From Ignavibacteriales bacterium (GTDB lineage: Bacteria > Bacteroidota > Ignavibacteria > Ignavibacteriales > SURF-24), in NCBI GenBank assembly GCA_003599415.1, contig QZKB01000133.1:34481-98480 (forward strand): a stretch of 64,000 bases of DNA, given 5' to 3'. Position 1 is the first letter of the stretch. Every line of letters begins with the position of its first letter. A model generated the notes under the pieces. That model was not told the origin of the DNA, made no database searches, and saw nothing but the letters and a program-made list of their open reading frames with translations. The translations under genes were made by a program, and so were the position numbers. Below, piece after piece: positions 20,834 through 31,353 of the stretch.

Positions 20834-21334
20834 ATGGCACTTTACGATATATTTTTTTATTTGTTTGCTGCAGTAACTTTATTATCGGCTCTGGCTGTTG
20901 TATCAACAAGAAATATAGTCTACTCGGGTTTTTACCTGTTATTAACTCTGTTTGGAGTTGCCGGATTATATGTTCTACTTGCTGCAGATTTTATAGCCGT
21001 TGTTCAGATTATAGTTTATGTAGGTGGAATTCTTATCCTGGTTTTATTTGGTATTATGCTTACAAGTAAAATCACTAATGTTCAGATAAAGACAGGGACA
21101 ATACAGATTGTACCTGCAGTTATCGGTGTTGGATTACTGGCTGGAATATTGGCTAATATTCTTTTAAACACCGCCTGGAAATCTACAAACGCTGAACTTC
21201 CTTTAAATACGACAGCTTATGAACTCGGTAAATATCTTGTAACAGATTATGTTTTGATTTTTGAGTTGCTCGGTATACTGCTGCTTGTTGCATTGATTGG
21301 TGCAGCTTCAATTGCAAGACGAGAACAAAATTAA
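20834..21334 (+). CDS. nuoJ: NADH-quinone oxidoreductase subunit J
   Basis: MALYDIFFYLFAAVTLLSALAVVSTRNIVYSGFYLLLTLFGVAGLYVLLAADFIAVVQIIVYVGGILILVLFGIML; start refined from the longer ORF. Confidence 0.93.
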   Translation: MALYDIFFYLFAAVTLLSALAVVSTRNIVYSGFYLLLTLFGVAGLYVLLAADFIAVVQIIVYVGGILILVLFGIMLTSKITNVQIKTGTIQIVPAVIGVGLLAGILANILLNTAWKSTNAELPLNTTAYELGKYLVTDYVLIFELLGILLLVALIGAASIARREQN

Positions 21335-21351
21335 TTTTTAAGGAGTTTATT

Positions 21352-21663
21352 TTGGGTCAGGTTGGTTTAAATCATTTTCTTTTTGTCAGCGCAATTCTTT
21401 TCTCGCTTGGAATTTTTGGAATTGTAACAAGAAAAAATGCAGTTATGGTTTTAATGGGAATTGAACTGATACTTAATGCTGCAAATATAAATTTTGTTGC
21501 GTTTGCACGGTTTGGAAACTTTGGTATCAGCGGACAAATAATTGCTCTCTTCGTTATTATTCTTGCTGCTGCAGAAGCAGCTATTGCACTGGCAATAGTA
21601 TTAAATATTTATAAAACATTTTCTCATGTAAATATTGATGAGATAGATAATCTAAAAGAATAG
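21352..21663 (+). CDS. nuoK: NADH-quinone oxidoreductase subunit K (TTG start)
   Basis: MGIELILNAANINFVAFARF, AAAEAAIALAIVLNIYK; AAGGAG upstream. Confidence 0.95.
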   Translation: MGQVGLNHFLFVSAILFSLGIFGIVTRKNAVMVLMGIELILNAANINFVAFARFGNFGISGQIIALFVIILAAAEAAIALAIVLNIYKTFSHVNIDEIDNLKE

Positions 21664-21666
21664 CAT

Positions 21667-23772
21667 ATGAATGAAATAACTCTACTTTATACATCAATAG
21701 CAATTCTTATACTTCCCCTGCTGGGTTTTGTATTGTTAATTCTTGGAGGTAAGATACTTCCTAAAGCACATCTTGTGGAAACCTTCATAATGTTTGTTAC
21801 ACTTGCATTATCTGTTTTTGTTTGCTTTGGAAAACTGGCGTATTATGTTAATACTGATCTTGTTACTGAAAGCAGCTGGATTTACTTATGGAATGTTCCT
21901 GTAGTTGGAAGTATTGATATTGTTCTTGGAATTAAGATCGATAACCTTACAGCAATAATGCTAATTGTAGTTAACCTTATAAGCTTTCTCGTTCATTTAT
22001 TTTCAATAGCATATATGGAAGGCGACGTAAGGTACAGAAGATATTTTGCTTACCTCGGCCTTTTCACTTTCTCAATGCTTGGTATCGTACTAACTCATAA
22101 TTTGTTAATGATGTACATTTTCTGGGAATTGGTTGGCTTATCATCTTATTTATTAATCGGTCACTGGTTCGAAAAGAAATCTGCTTCCGATGCTGCAAAG
22201 AAAGCTTTTCTTGTTAACCGTGTTGGCGATACAGGTTTCTTTATCGGAATAATGATTTTATTTACTCACTTCAGAACTTTTACTCTTGATACAATTTTCA
22301 ATCAGATCTCTGCAGGTAACCTTCCGTTTAACAGTCAGGCTGCATTAACTGCTGCCGGTATTTTATTATTTATGGGTGCAGTTGGAAAATCTGCCCAGTT
22401 CCCTCTTCACGTATGGTTACCGGATGCAATGGAAGGTCCTACACCTGTAAGCGCATTAATTCATGCTGCTACAATGGTTGCCGCAGGAGTTTATCTTACA
22501 GCAAGAATATTTGTTTTATTAACTGCCGATGCTATGCTGACAATTGCTATTATCGGTATGGTAACTTCTTTCGTTGCTGCTACAATCGCATTAACTCAAA
22601 ATGATATTAAAAAAGTTTTAGCTTACTCCACTGTTAGTCAGCTTGGATATATGATAATGGCCCTTGGTGTAGGAGCATATTCTTATGCTTTCTTCCACCT
22701 TGTTACACACGCGTGGTTTAAAGCATGTTTGTTCCTCGGTTCTGGTTCGGTAATTCATTCAATGCACCACGAGCAGGATATTAGAAATATGGGCGGATTA
22801 AGAAAAAAGATGCCGCTTACCTATTACACATTTTTAATTTCCACACTGGCAATTTCAGGTGTACCTTTTACATCGGGTTTTTTAAGCAAGGACGGAATTT
22901 TAGCAGGAACTCTTGCATTTGCTAATCTTACCGGTCATTGGTTAATTCCAATTGTTGCTTTTCTTGTTGCAATGATGACTGCATTTTATATGTTCCGGTT
23001 AGTAATTTTAACTTTCCATGGTGAACCAAGAGATCATCACAAGTATGAACATGCACACGAATCACCCTGGGTAATGACATTGCCTTTGGTTATTCTTGCC
23101 GGTTTATCAGTATTCTTCTGGTATACAATAAATCCAATTGATCCTGCAAAAGGCTGGTTCCTTGATAAATGGATTCATACACCTGCTACTGTAGTTCCGC
23201 AGGAACAAAGATTTGATTTTATGAAAACCGAACCGGCAGCTTTAACTCATAGTGCAGAAAAGACGGTTCAGGAAAGTATTGTTCACTCTGAAACTTATAC
23301 ACATACAATGCATTCGGTTCATTACACGGCAATGACGTTATCTCTTATTGTTGCGGGATTAGGTATCCTGTTCGCTTTTATTATGTACCAATGGAAGAAA
23401 GTTGATCCTGATAAACTAGCCGGTAAGCTGAAACCGCTTTATAATTTTTCGCTTAATAAATGGTATATAGATGAATTGTATCAATATACATTTATCGGCG
23501 GTACACTGTTGTTCAGTAAATTTTTAGCCTGGTTTGATAATACGATTGTTGATGGAATTGTTAACGGTTCCGCTTTCATAACAAGATGGATTTCAAAGAT
23601 TAGCGGTGTGTTTGATACTTACGTTATTGACGGCTTTGTAAATTTTGTGGCTTACCTGAATGGTTTCTTCGGAATTGCTTTCAGGAAGATTCAGACCGGA
23701 AGAGTACAGACTTATGTTGTTTATATTGTTTTTGCAATAATCATTTTGATGTTCATTTTTAAACCATTCTAA
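21667..23772 (+). CDS. nuoL: NADH-quinone oxidoreductase subunit L
   Basis: FWELVGLSSYLLIGHWFEKKSASDAAKKAFLVNRVGDTGFFIG; HVWLPDAMEGPTPVSALIHAATMVAAGVYL. Confidence 0.97.
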   Translation: MNEITLLYTSIAILILPLLGFVLLILGGKILPKAHLVETFIMFVTLALSVFVCFGKLAYYVNTDLVTESSWIYLWNVPVVGSIDIVLGIKIDNLTAIMLIVVNLISFLVHLFSIAYMEGDVRYRRYFAYLGLFTFSMLGIVLTHNLLMMYIFWELVGLSSYLLIGHWFEKKSASDAAKKAFLVNRVGDTGFFIGIMILFTHFRTFTLDTIFNQISAGNLPFNSQAALTAAGILLFMGAVGKSAQFPLHVWLPDAMEGPTPVSALIHAATMVAAGVYLTARIFVLLTADAMLTIAIIGMVTSFVAATIALTQNDIKKVLAYSTVSQLGYMIMALGVGAYSYAFFHLVTHAWFKACLFLGSGSVIHSMHHEQDIRNMGGLRKKMPLTYYTFLISTLAISGVPFTSGFLSKDGILAGTLAFANLTGHWLIPIVAFLVAMMTAFYMFRLVILTFHGEPRDHHKYEHAHESPWVMTLPLVILAGLSVFFWYTINPIDPAKGWFLDKWIHTPATVVPQEQRFDFMKTEPAALTHSAEKTVQESIVHSETYTHTMHSVHYTAMTLSLIVAGLGILFAFIMYQWKKVDPDKLAGKLKPLYNFSLNKWYIDELYQYTFIGGTLLFSKFLAWFDNTIVDGIVNGSAFITRWISKISGVFDTYVIDGFVNFVAYLNGFFGIAFRKIQTGRVQTYVVYIVFAIIILMFIFKPF

Positions 23773-23865
23773 CTAAGCTTAGCAAATGGTTTTAAACATA
23801 GAGTTATATCACCTTAAGTGATAAATACTAAATAAAGTTTTTAAAATTTAGAGGCATAAATAATT

Positions 23866-25470
23866 ATGGGATTTTTTCCTTATCTATCGTTTGTAACCTT
23901 CCTGCCAATTCTTGGAATGCTGATTATATTGTTTATTCCGGGAAAGCAGGAAAAGTTTATTAAATGGTTTTCGCTTGCTATAACTGCATTACAGTTGGTT
24001 GTTGCCGCACTGATTTTAAATGGTTACAATTACAACCTTGCAGGTGTATTTGAGCAGAATTCATTTCAGTTTGTTGAAAAATTCAGATGGATAGAAATCT
24101 CTGGCATATCCTGGATTGGCACCGTTAAAGTTGATTACTTTCTCGGTATAGATGGTTTAAGTGCACCAATGGTTCTCCTGACTGCTTTAATCTCATTTAT
24201 AGCCTGTATGTCATCCTGGACTATCAACAAAGCTGTTAAAGGCTACTTTGCCATGTTCCTTCTTCTTGATGCCGGAATGATGGGTGTGTTTGTTTCTCTG
24301 GATTTCTTCCTGTTCTATATCTTCTGGGAATTAATGCTTCTTCCTATGTACTTCTTAATCGGAATCTGGGGCGGCCCAAGAAAAGAATATGCAGCTATCA
24401 AGTTCTTTATTTACACATTGTTTGGCAGTGTGTTTATGCTTCTTGTAATGATCGGTTTGTATTTCAGTACAACTGAAATTTTAGCTGACGGAACAAAAGT
24501 TTTTACATTCAACTTATTATCAATGATGGATCCCAAGAATTTCACTCCAACCGGAATTCTTTCTCCGTTAAATCCGCATAACCTAAGATTTATAGCGTAC
24601 CTTGCATTGTTTGTTGGGTTTGCAATTAAAATTCCAATGTTCCCGTTTCATACCTGGTTACCTGATGCGCACGTAGAAGCACCAACTCCAATTAGTGTTA
24701 TTCTTGCCGGTGTACTTTTAAAAATGGGTACTTACGGAATTATAAGAATCAGTTATCCTGTCTTCCCTGAAATTACAAAACAACTGATGTGGTGGATAGC
24801 ATTATTCGGAATGATAAATATTATTTACGGTGCACTTGTTGCAATGGCTCAAAAAGATTTCAAGAAATTGATTGCCTACTCGTCAATTTCTCATATGGGT
24901 TACGTTTTACTCGGAATGTCTTCATTAACTTCAACAGGAATGACCGGTGCAATCTTTCAGATGTTTAACCACGGAACAATTACTGCAATGCTCTTCTTAA
25001 TTGTTGGTGTTATCTATGATAGAGCACATACAAGAGGCTTGGATGACTTTGGCGGATTAGCATTAAAGATGCCGGTATACTCAGGATTTGTTACTGTTGC
25101 ATTCTTTGCCGCTATAGGTTTACCAAGTTTAAGTGGTTTCATCTCAGAAGCATTTGTTTTCCTTGGTGCGTTCAGCGCAGAAAGTATCCGCGTTCTTACT
25201 ATAATTTCAACCTTAGGAATTTTACTTGGCGCATGCTATATGTTGTGGACACTCCAGAGAGTTTACCTTGGCAAGCTGAATGAAAAATGGGCTGACCTTA
25301 AGGATATAGATTTAAGGGAATATGCTATGTTCATTCCTTTAACAATAATAATATTGTTCCTTGGTATTTATCCATCTGCTATGCTGAATATTATGAATAC
25401 CTCGGTTAATACCTTAGTTGATTTTGTTGCTAAATCACCCATATCGCTTATGTCATTAAGTGGTTTATAG
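23866..25470 (+). CDS. nuoM: NADH-quinone oxidoreductase subunit M
   Basis: FWELMLLPMYFLIGIWGGPRKEYAAIKFFIYTLFGS; FHTWLPDAHVEAPTPISVILAGVLLKMGTYG. Confidence 0.97.
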   Translation: MGFFPYLSFVTFLPILGMLIILFIPGKQEKFIKWFSLAITALQLVVAALILNGYNYNLAGVFEQNSFQFVEKFRWIEISGISWIGTVKVDYFLGIDGLSAPMVLLTALISFIACMSSWTINKAVKGYFAMFLLLDAGMMGVFVSLDFFLFYIFWELMLLPMYFLIGIWGGPRKEYAAIKFFIYTLFGSVFMLLVMIGLYFSTTEILADGTKVFTFNLLSMMDPKNFTPTGILSPLNPHNLRFIAYLALFVGFAIKIPMFPFHTWLPDAHVEAPTPISVILAGVLLKMGTYGIIRISYPVFPEITKQLMWWIALFGMINIIYGALVAMAQKDFKKLIAYSSISHMGYVLLGMSSLTSTGMTGAIFQMFNHGTITAMLFLIVGVIYDRAHTRGLDDFGGLALKMPVYSGFVTVAFFAAIGLPSLSGFISEAFVFLGAFSAESIRVLTIISTLGILLGACYMLWTLQRVYLGKLNEKWADLKDIDLREYAMFIPLTIIILFLGIYPSAMLNIMNTSVNTLVDFVAKSPISLMSLSGL

Positions 25471-25520
25471 AATTAACGAAAGGAATATTTTAGAATAATT
25501 TGAAGCAGTAAATAAAAATT

Positions 25521-27035
25521 ATGGACTTTACGAAAATATATAACAGCGTTTCAATAATTTTACCGGAAATAGCAATTGCCGCATTCCTGGTAATTATTTT
25601 ATTAGTTGATTTGATCTGGGCAAAAAATAAAAAAGCAATTCCGTTTGTTGCTTTGGCAGGTACCTTTGTTTCGCTTTATTTTGTTTTAGTACAGATTGAT
25701 TTTAATGGTTTCGCTTTTAGTAAAATGGTTGGCAGCGCTGAGAATTATGGTCTTGTTGCTATCGATGCGTTTGGTTCATTCTTTAAAGTATTAATACTTG
25801 TTGCAACAATTTCCGTAATACTGTTTTCATATTCTTCGGATGAAATAAAGAAAAGTGTAGACAGGCTTGGAGAATATTATGTCCTTATCTTTGGAATGGT
25901 ACTTGGAATGTTTTTAATGGTTTCCGCTTCAGATCTCATCCTGATTTATCTTTCTCTTGAACTGCTTTCTTTATCATCTTATGTACTTGCAGGCTTTACA
26001 AAATTAAGAGACAGAAACAGCGAAGCTGCATTAAAATATTTTATTTACGGCGCTATTTCATCAGGATTAATGCTTTTCGGTATTTCTCTTTTCTACGGTT
26101 TAACCGGAAGTACAAATCTTTATGTCATAAACTCGCTTTTACAAGCGCCGCAGATTAATGCCCTTACTTTAATAGTTGCCACTATTTTGGTCTTTGTCGG
26201 CATCGGATATAAAATTTCTGCTGCCCCATTTCATTTCTGGACGCCTGATGTTTATGAAGGTGCCCCGATTACAATCACAGCGTTTTTATCTGTTGCAAGT
26301 AAAGCAGCCGGTTTTGCATTGCTTATAAGATTTGTTAAAACAACATTCCTTGATTCTATTAATCCATCTGGTCATTGGCAAATGAACGGATTATTTCCCT
26401 GGAAAGAATTACTTGCTGTAATATCAATCCTTACAATGACTCTTGGAAATTTCTCAGCCTTATGGCAAAACAATCTTAAGAGAATGCTTGCCTATTCAAG
26501 TATTGCTCATGCCGGTTACCTGCTGCTTGGTTTAGTAGTTTTATCGAACCAGGGATTGACGGCAATTCTTATTTACCTCGCAATTTATGCGTTCATGAAT
26601 CTTGGAGCATTTTTTATTGTAATGCTTATTGCCAATAAAATTGGAAGTGAAGATATAGAAGATTACAGAGGACTTGGTTACTCAACTCCGTTTTTAGGAG
26701 TGGCATTAGGAATGTTTTTAATTTCCTTAATCGGCCTGCCTCCTTCTGCTGGTTTTATCGGAAAGTTGTATTTGTTCATTGCTCTTATTGATTCAAACAT
26801 GATTACGCTTGCAGTTATTGCAATTCTTAATACAGTTATCTCTTTATTCTATTACATAAGAGTATTAAAAGAAATGTTTCTTGCAAAACCATCAACCAAA
26901 GTTGAACCGTTCAGAGTATCCGTATTTAACATTATAGTTGTTACTATTCTGCTTGCTCCAATTGTAATATTCGGCGTTTACTTTACACCGGTTGTGGATT
27001 TTGCCAAGAATTGCGTTACAATTTTCGGGTTATAA
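25521..27035 (+). CDS. nuoN: NADH-quinone oxidoreductase subunit N
   Basis: LELLSLSSYVLAGFTKLRDRNSEAALKYFIYGAISSGLMLFG; FHFWTPDVYEGAPITITAFLSVASKAAGFALL. Confidence 0.96.
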   Translation: MDFTKIYNSVSIILPEIAIAAFLVIILLVDLIWAKNKKAIPFVALAGTFVSLYFVLVQIDFNGFAFSKMVGSAENYGLVAIDAFGSFFKVLILVATISVILFSYSSDEIKKSVDRLGEYYVLIFGMVLGMFLMVSASDLILIYLSLELLSLSSYVLAGFTKLRDRNSEAALKYFIYGAISSGLMLFGISLFYGLTGSTNLYVINSLLQAPQINALTLIVATILVFVGIGYKISAAPFHFWTPDVYEGAPITITAFLSVASKAAGFALLIRFVKTTFLDSINPSGHWQMNGLFPWKELLAVISILTMTLGNFSALWQNNLKRMLAYSSIAHAGYLLLGLVVLSNQGLTAILIYLAIYAFMNLGAFFIVMLIANKIGSEDIEDYRGLGYSTPFLGVALGMFLISLIGLPPSAGFIGKLYLFIALIDSNMITLAVIAILNTVISLFYYIRVLKEMFLAKPSTKVEPFRVSVFNIIVVTILLAPIVIFGVYFTPVVDFAKNCVTIFGL

Positions 27036-27137
27036 TTTTGTACAGAGGAGATACTCTGCTGTCTCTTCAATTCTGATTTTATATCAAGTAAAACCTGTAA
27101 CAAAAATAAATCCAGGAATCGTTTAGATAGTGTTTGC

Positions 27138-27160
27138 ATCACATTACAAATTAATGTGAT
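27138..27160. repeat. Perfect inverted repeat ATCACATTA-N5-TAATGTGAT, possible operator
   Basis: 9-bp arms, no following T tract; 59 bp upstream of ORF 27220. Confidence 0.5.
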
Positions 27161-27219
27161 CTGATTTAAATATTTGATTAGTAAATTTTTATAAGTTGAA
27201 ATAAAAAATCTGGTGTTAC

Positions 27220-27510
27220 ATGCTTAAGAACCACGAACGACAAGTATTTTTATCCAACAGCAACTTGTTTTTTAATTACTTGAAGGAAAGATATCCGGTT
27301 TTCAATAACTCAAATATATTTCTCAGAGATATTCAGTACGGAGTAAAATCATTTTTTGAAAAAAGAGGCATAAAACTATCCTACTCTGATTGCGAGATTT
27401 TGGCAGACGAAATAATAAAAGTATTTGAATCTCAGAATATTTTTCAAAAGCTCACAAAAAATAGTTGGAAAGTAAACTTTCCCAGGGAAAACGTTGTTGT
27501 AGAATCATAA
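27220..27510 (+). CDS. Hypothetical protein, 96 aa
   Basis: ORF in the correct orientation and spacing between nuoN and the A-type carrier; no family recognised. Confidence 0.6.
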   Translation: MLKNHERQVFLSNSNLFFNYLKERYPVFNNSNIFLRDIQYGVKSFFEKRGIKLSYSDCEILADEIIKVFESQNIFQKLTKNSWKVNFPRENVVVES

Positions 27511-27543
27511 AAGTTATTATTCATAAATTCCGAAAGGGAAAAA

Positions 27544-27897
27544 ATGACCGATACTGATTATGATCTGCAGGAGATTAAAATAACAGATAAAGCCGTTAAT
27601 CAGGTAAAACGCCTGAAAAACGAAAATGACATTCCTGAAAACTGGGGACTTAGAATTGGCGTTAAAGGCGGGGGTTGCTCCGGATTTTCCTACACATTAG
27701 GCTTTGATGAAAAAGCTAAAGAAAGCGATAAGATAATTGAAAAGGACGGGTTGAAATTATTTATCGATGGGAAAAGTTTATTCTATTTAACCGGTACCGA
27801 ATTAGATTTTTCTGATGGTTTAAACGGGAAGGGATTTACATTCAGTAATCCGAATGCAGCCAAAACCTGCGGCTGCGGCCAATCATTTGCAGTTTAA
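27544..27897 (+). CDS. A-type iron-sulfur cluster carrier (HesB/IscA/ErpA family)
   Basis: [17 protein letters not shown] and C-terminal TCGCGQSF (three conserved Cys). Confidence 0.93.
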   Translation: MTDTDYDLQEIKITDKAVNQVKRLKNENDIPENWGLRIGVKGGGCSGFSYTLGFDEKAKESDKIIEKDGLKLFIDGKSLFYLTGTELDFSDGLNGKGFTFSNPNAAKTCGCGQSFAV

Positions 27898-27926
27898 TAA
27901 AATCACCTTGTAATGAAAGGACGAAA

Positions 27927-28649
27927 ATGAATAGAAGAGATTTTCTATTTTCAACCTCGTTGGTTACAGCAGGTTTGTTTACACAAAAATATTTTGCATT
28001 TCAAAACAATAATATAATTGAAAGGAGCACTTTTAAAATGGCTAATTTTGAATTGCCTAAACTTGGTTACGATTACAATGCTTTGGAACCTTATATAGAT
28101 GCGCAGACTATGGAAATTCATCATAGTAAACATCATGCAGCTTATGTTGCTAATCTGAATAAAGCTATTGAAGGAACGAATTTAGCAAATAAATCACTAA
28201 ACGATATTTTAGCAAACGTTTCTAAAAGTCCTGTTGCGGTTAGAAATAATGGTGGCGGACATTATAATCATACTCTCTTCTGGGAAATTCTGAAGGTTAA
28301 TAAAGATGGAAAACCTTCAGGTAAACTTGCTTCGGCTATTGATTCTGCTTTTGGAAGTTTTGAAGATTTTAAAAAGAAATTTTCCGATGCAGCAACTGGT
28401 CGATTTGGTTCAGGATGGGCATGGTTAATTAAAAAATCTGATGGAAGCCTTGCGGTTACATCAACACCCAACCAGGACAATCCTCTTATGGACGTTGTTG
28501 AAGAAAAAGGTTTCCCGGTTCTTGGTCTTGATGTCTGGGAGCATGCATATTATCTTAAATATCAGAACAGACGACCTGAATACATCTCTAATTTCTGGAA
28601 TATTATTAACTGGGATGTAGTTAGTAAAAGATTTGAATCCGGAAAATAA
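27927..28649 (+). CDS. Superoxide dismutase (Fe/Mn family) with N-terminal Tat-like signal
   Basis: [17 protein letters not shown] signal; [70 protein letters not shown]. Confidence 0.95.
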   Translation: MNRRDFLFSTSLVTAGLFTQKYFAFQNNNIIERSTFKMANFELPKLGYDYNALEPYIDAQTMEIHHSKHHAAYVANLNKAIEGTNLANKSLNDILANVSKSPVAVRNNGGGHYNHTLFWEILKVNKDGKPSGKLASAIDSAFGSFEDFKKKFSDAATGRFGSGWAWLIKKSDGSLAVTSTPNQDNPLMDVVEEKGFPVLGLDVWEHAYYLKYQNRRPEYISNFWNIINWDVVSKRFESGK

Positions 28650-28671
28650 ATCTGATTCTGTCTAATTAAAG

Positions 28672-28704
28672 TGCCCTGGATATCCTGATCCGGGGCATTT
28701 TTTT
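28672..28704 (+). terminator. Rho-independent terminator after the SOD gene
   Basis: TGCCCTGGAT-ATCCTG-ATCCGGGGCA 10-bp stem (one T-G pair) followed by TTTTTTT. Confidence 0.85.
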
Positions 28705-28757
28705 ATTTGTATCAAACTTTGATATTTTTACACTGAATCATAGCACCAGGAATTAAC

Positions 28758-29378
28758 ATGCAAAGAATTCCACTATTCCCGTTAAACTTAGTTGTGTTCC
28801 CCGGTTCAAGCTACCCGCTTCATATTTTTGAAGAACGCTACAAAAAAATGATCAACCGATGCATTGAAGAAAAAAAATATTTTGGAATAGTAGTTAACTT
28901 GACAAATAATATTGCCAAAGTTGGTACGCTATCAGAAATCACTTCCGTTACTAAGTTTTATGAAGACGGCAGGTTAAATATAATTGTGAAGGGAATCCAA
29001 AGGTTCATAATAATCAATACTGAAACTCATGAAGACGGTTATCTTATTGCAGAGATTCACCCCTATTATGATACAATGTTTGAGGTTGATAACAGAATTA
29101 TTAAGGAAACCTATAATAAATTCGTTGAAGTATTCACAAAGATAAATCTGAAATTAGATGATGCCTACTGGAAGAATCTTAATTCAACACCAATAAAATC
29201 TTTTAAGTTTGCCGAAAAATCAGGATTATCACTTGAACAGCAGCAGGAATTGTTAACGTTTCAGGATGAAACTAAAAGGTTAAGTTTTATTAAATCCCAT
29301 CTTGAAAAAATGATGGATTATCTTGATGAAAGCAGTAAGATAAAAAATATTTTAATGCGGGACGGATACTTAAATTAA
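28758..29378 (+). CDS. LON N-terminal (PUA-like) substrate-binding domain protein
   Basis: IPLFPLNLVVFPGSSYPLHIFEERYKKMI...KYFGIV; standalone, without ATPase or protease domain. Confidence 0.88.
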   Translation: MQRIPLFPLNLVVFPGSSYPLHIFEERYKKMINRCIEEKKYFGIVVNLTNNIAKVGTLSEITSVTKFYEDGRLNIIVKGIQRFIIINTETHEDGYLIAEIHPYYDTMFEVDNRIIKETYNKFVEVFTKINLKLDDAYWKNLNSTPIKSFKFAEKSGLSLEQQQELLTFQDETKRLSFIKSHLEKMMDYLDESSKIKNILMRDGYLN

Positions 29379-29785
29379 TTTGTCCTGTACTTTGTAAAGA
29401 TGTTAATCCTGTTCTTAGCTCTTGCCATTGCTCCTTCCGCGCGCTGAATATCTATGTCCTTCTTTGTAAGTAATCTTTTCTGTGCCCTGTCTAAAGATTC
29501 TTTTGCTCTTTCAAGATCAATATTTTCAGGAAGTTCAGCCGTCTCTGCTAAAACAAGAATTTTATTATTCGAAACCTCTACGGTACCGCCGCTTGTAGCA
29601 AAGTTAAGTTCTCTGTCATCAGTATCAACAATTTTAATTCTACCAATTTCAAAAGTACTGATTATTGGAGCGTGATTATATAAAACCTGGAAACTCCCTT
29701 TAGTTCCGGGAACAGTAATTGATTTAACATTACCGGAATAAATTACTTTTGACGGAGTTATAATTTCTAGAGATATTTCTTTCAT
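29375..29785 (-). CDS. atpC: F-type ATP synthase epsilon subunit
   Basis: LEIITPSKVIYSGNVKSITVPGTKGSFQVLYNHAPIIS; downstream of atpD. Confidence 0.93.
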   Translation of the reverse strand: MKEISLEIITPSKVIYSGNVKSITVPGTKGSFQVLYNHAPIISTFEIGRIKIVDTDDRELNFATSGGTVEVSNNKILVLAETAELPENIDLERAKESLDRAQKRLLTKKDIDIQRAEGAMARAKNRINIFTKYRTN

Positions 29786-29863
29786 ACTGATAATCGTTTA
29801 AACAGAATTAAAAATTTACTAAAAGGAAGTGAACAGAATTTCCTCTGTTCACTTATAAAAAAA

Positions 29864-31276
<1,413 letters not shown>

Positions 31277-31353
31277 TCACCTAATTTTCGATTTATTTGA
31301 GTGATAATTTAAAGAAATGAGCTATGTTTTGCAAAGTGCTTACAGTTAAAAAT

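Noticed and set aside
23761-23823. Inverted repeats AAACCATT/AATGGTTT and TATCAC/GTGATA between nuoL and nuoM
   Set aside because: No T tract and short arms; not enough to call a terminator or operator.
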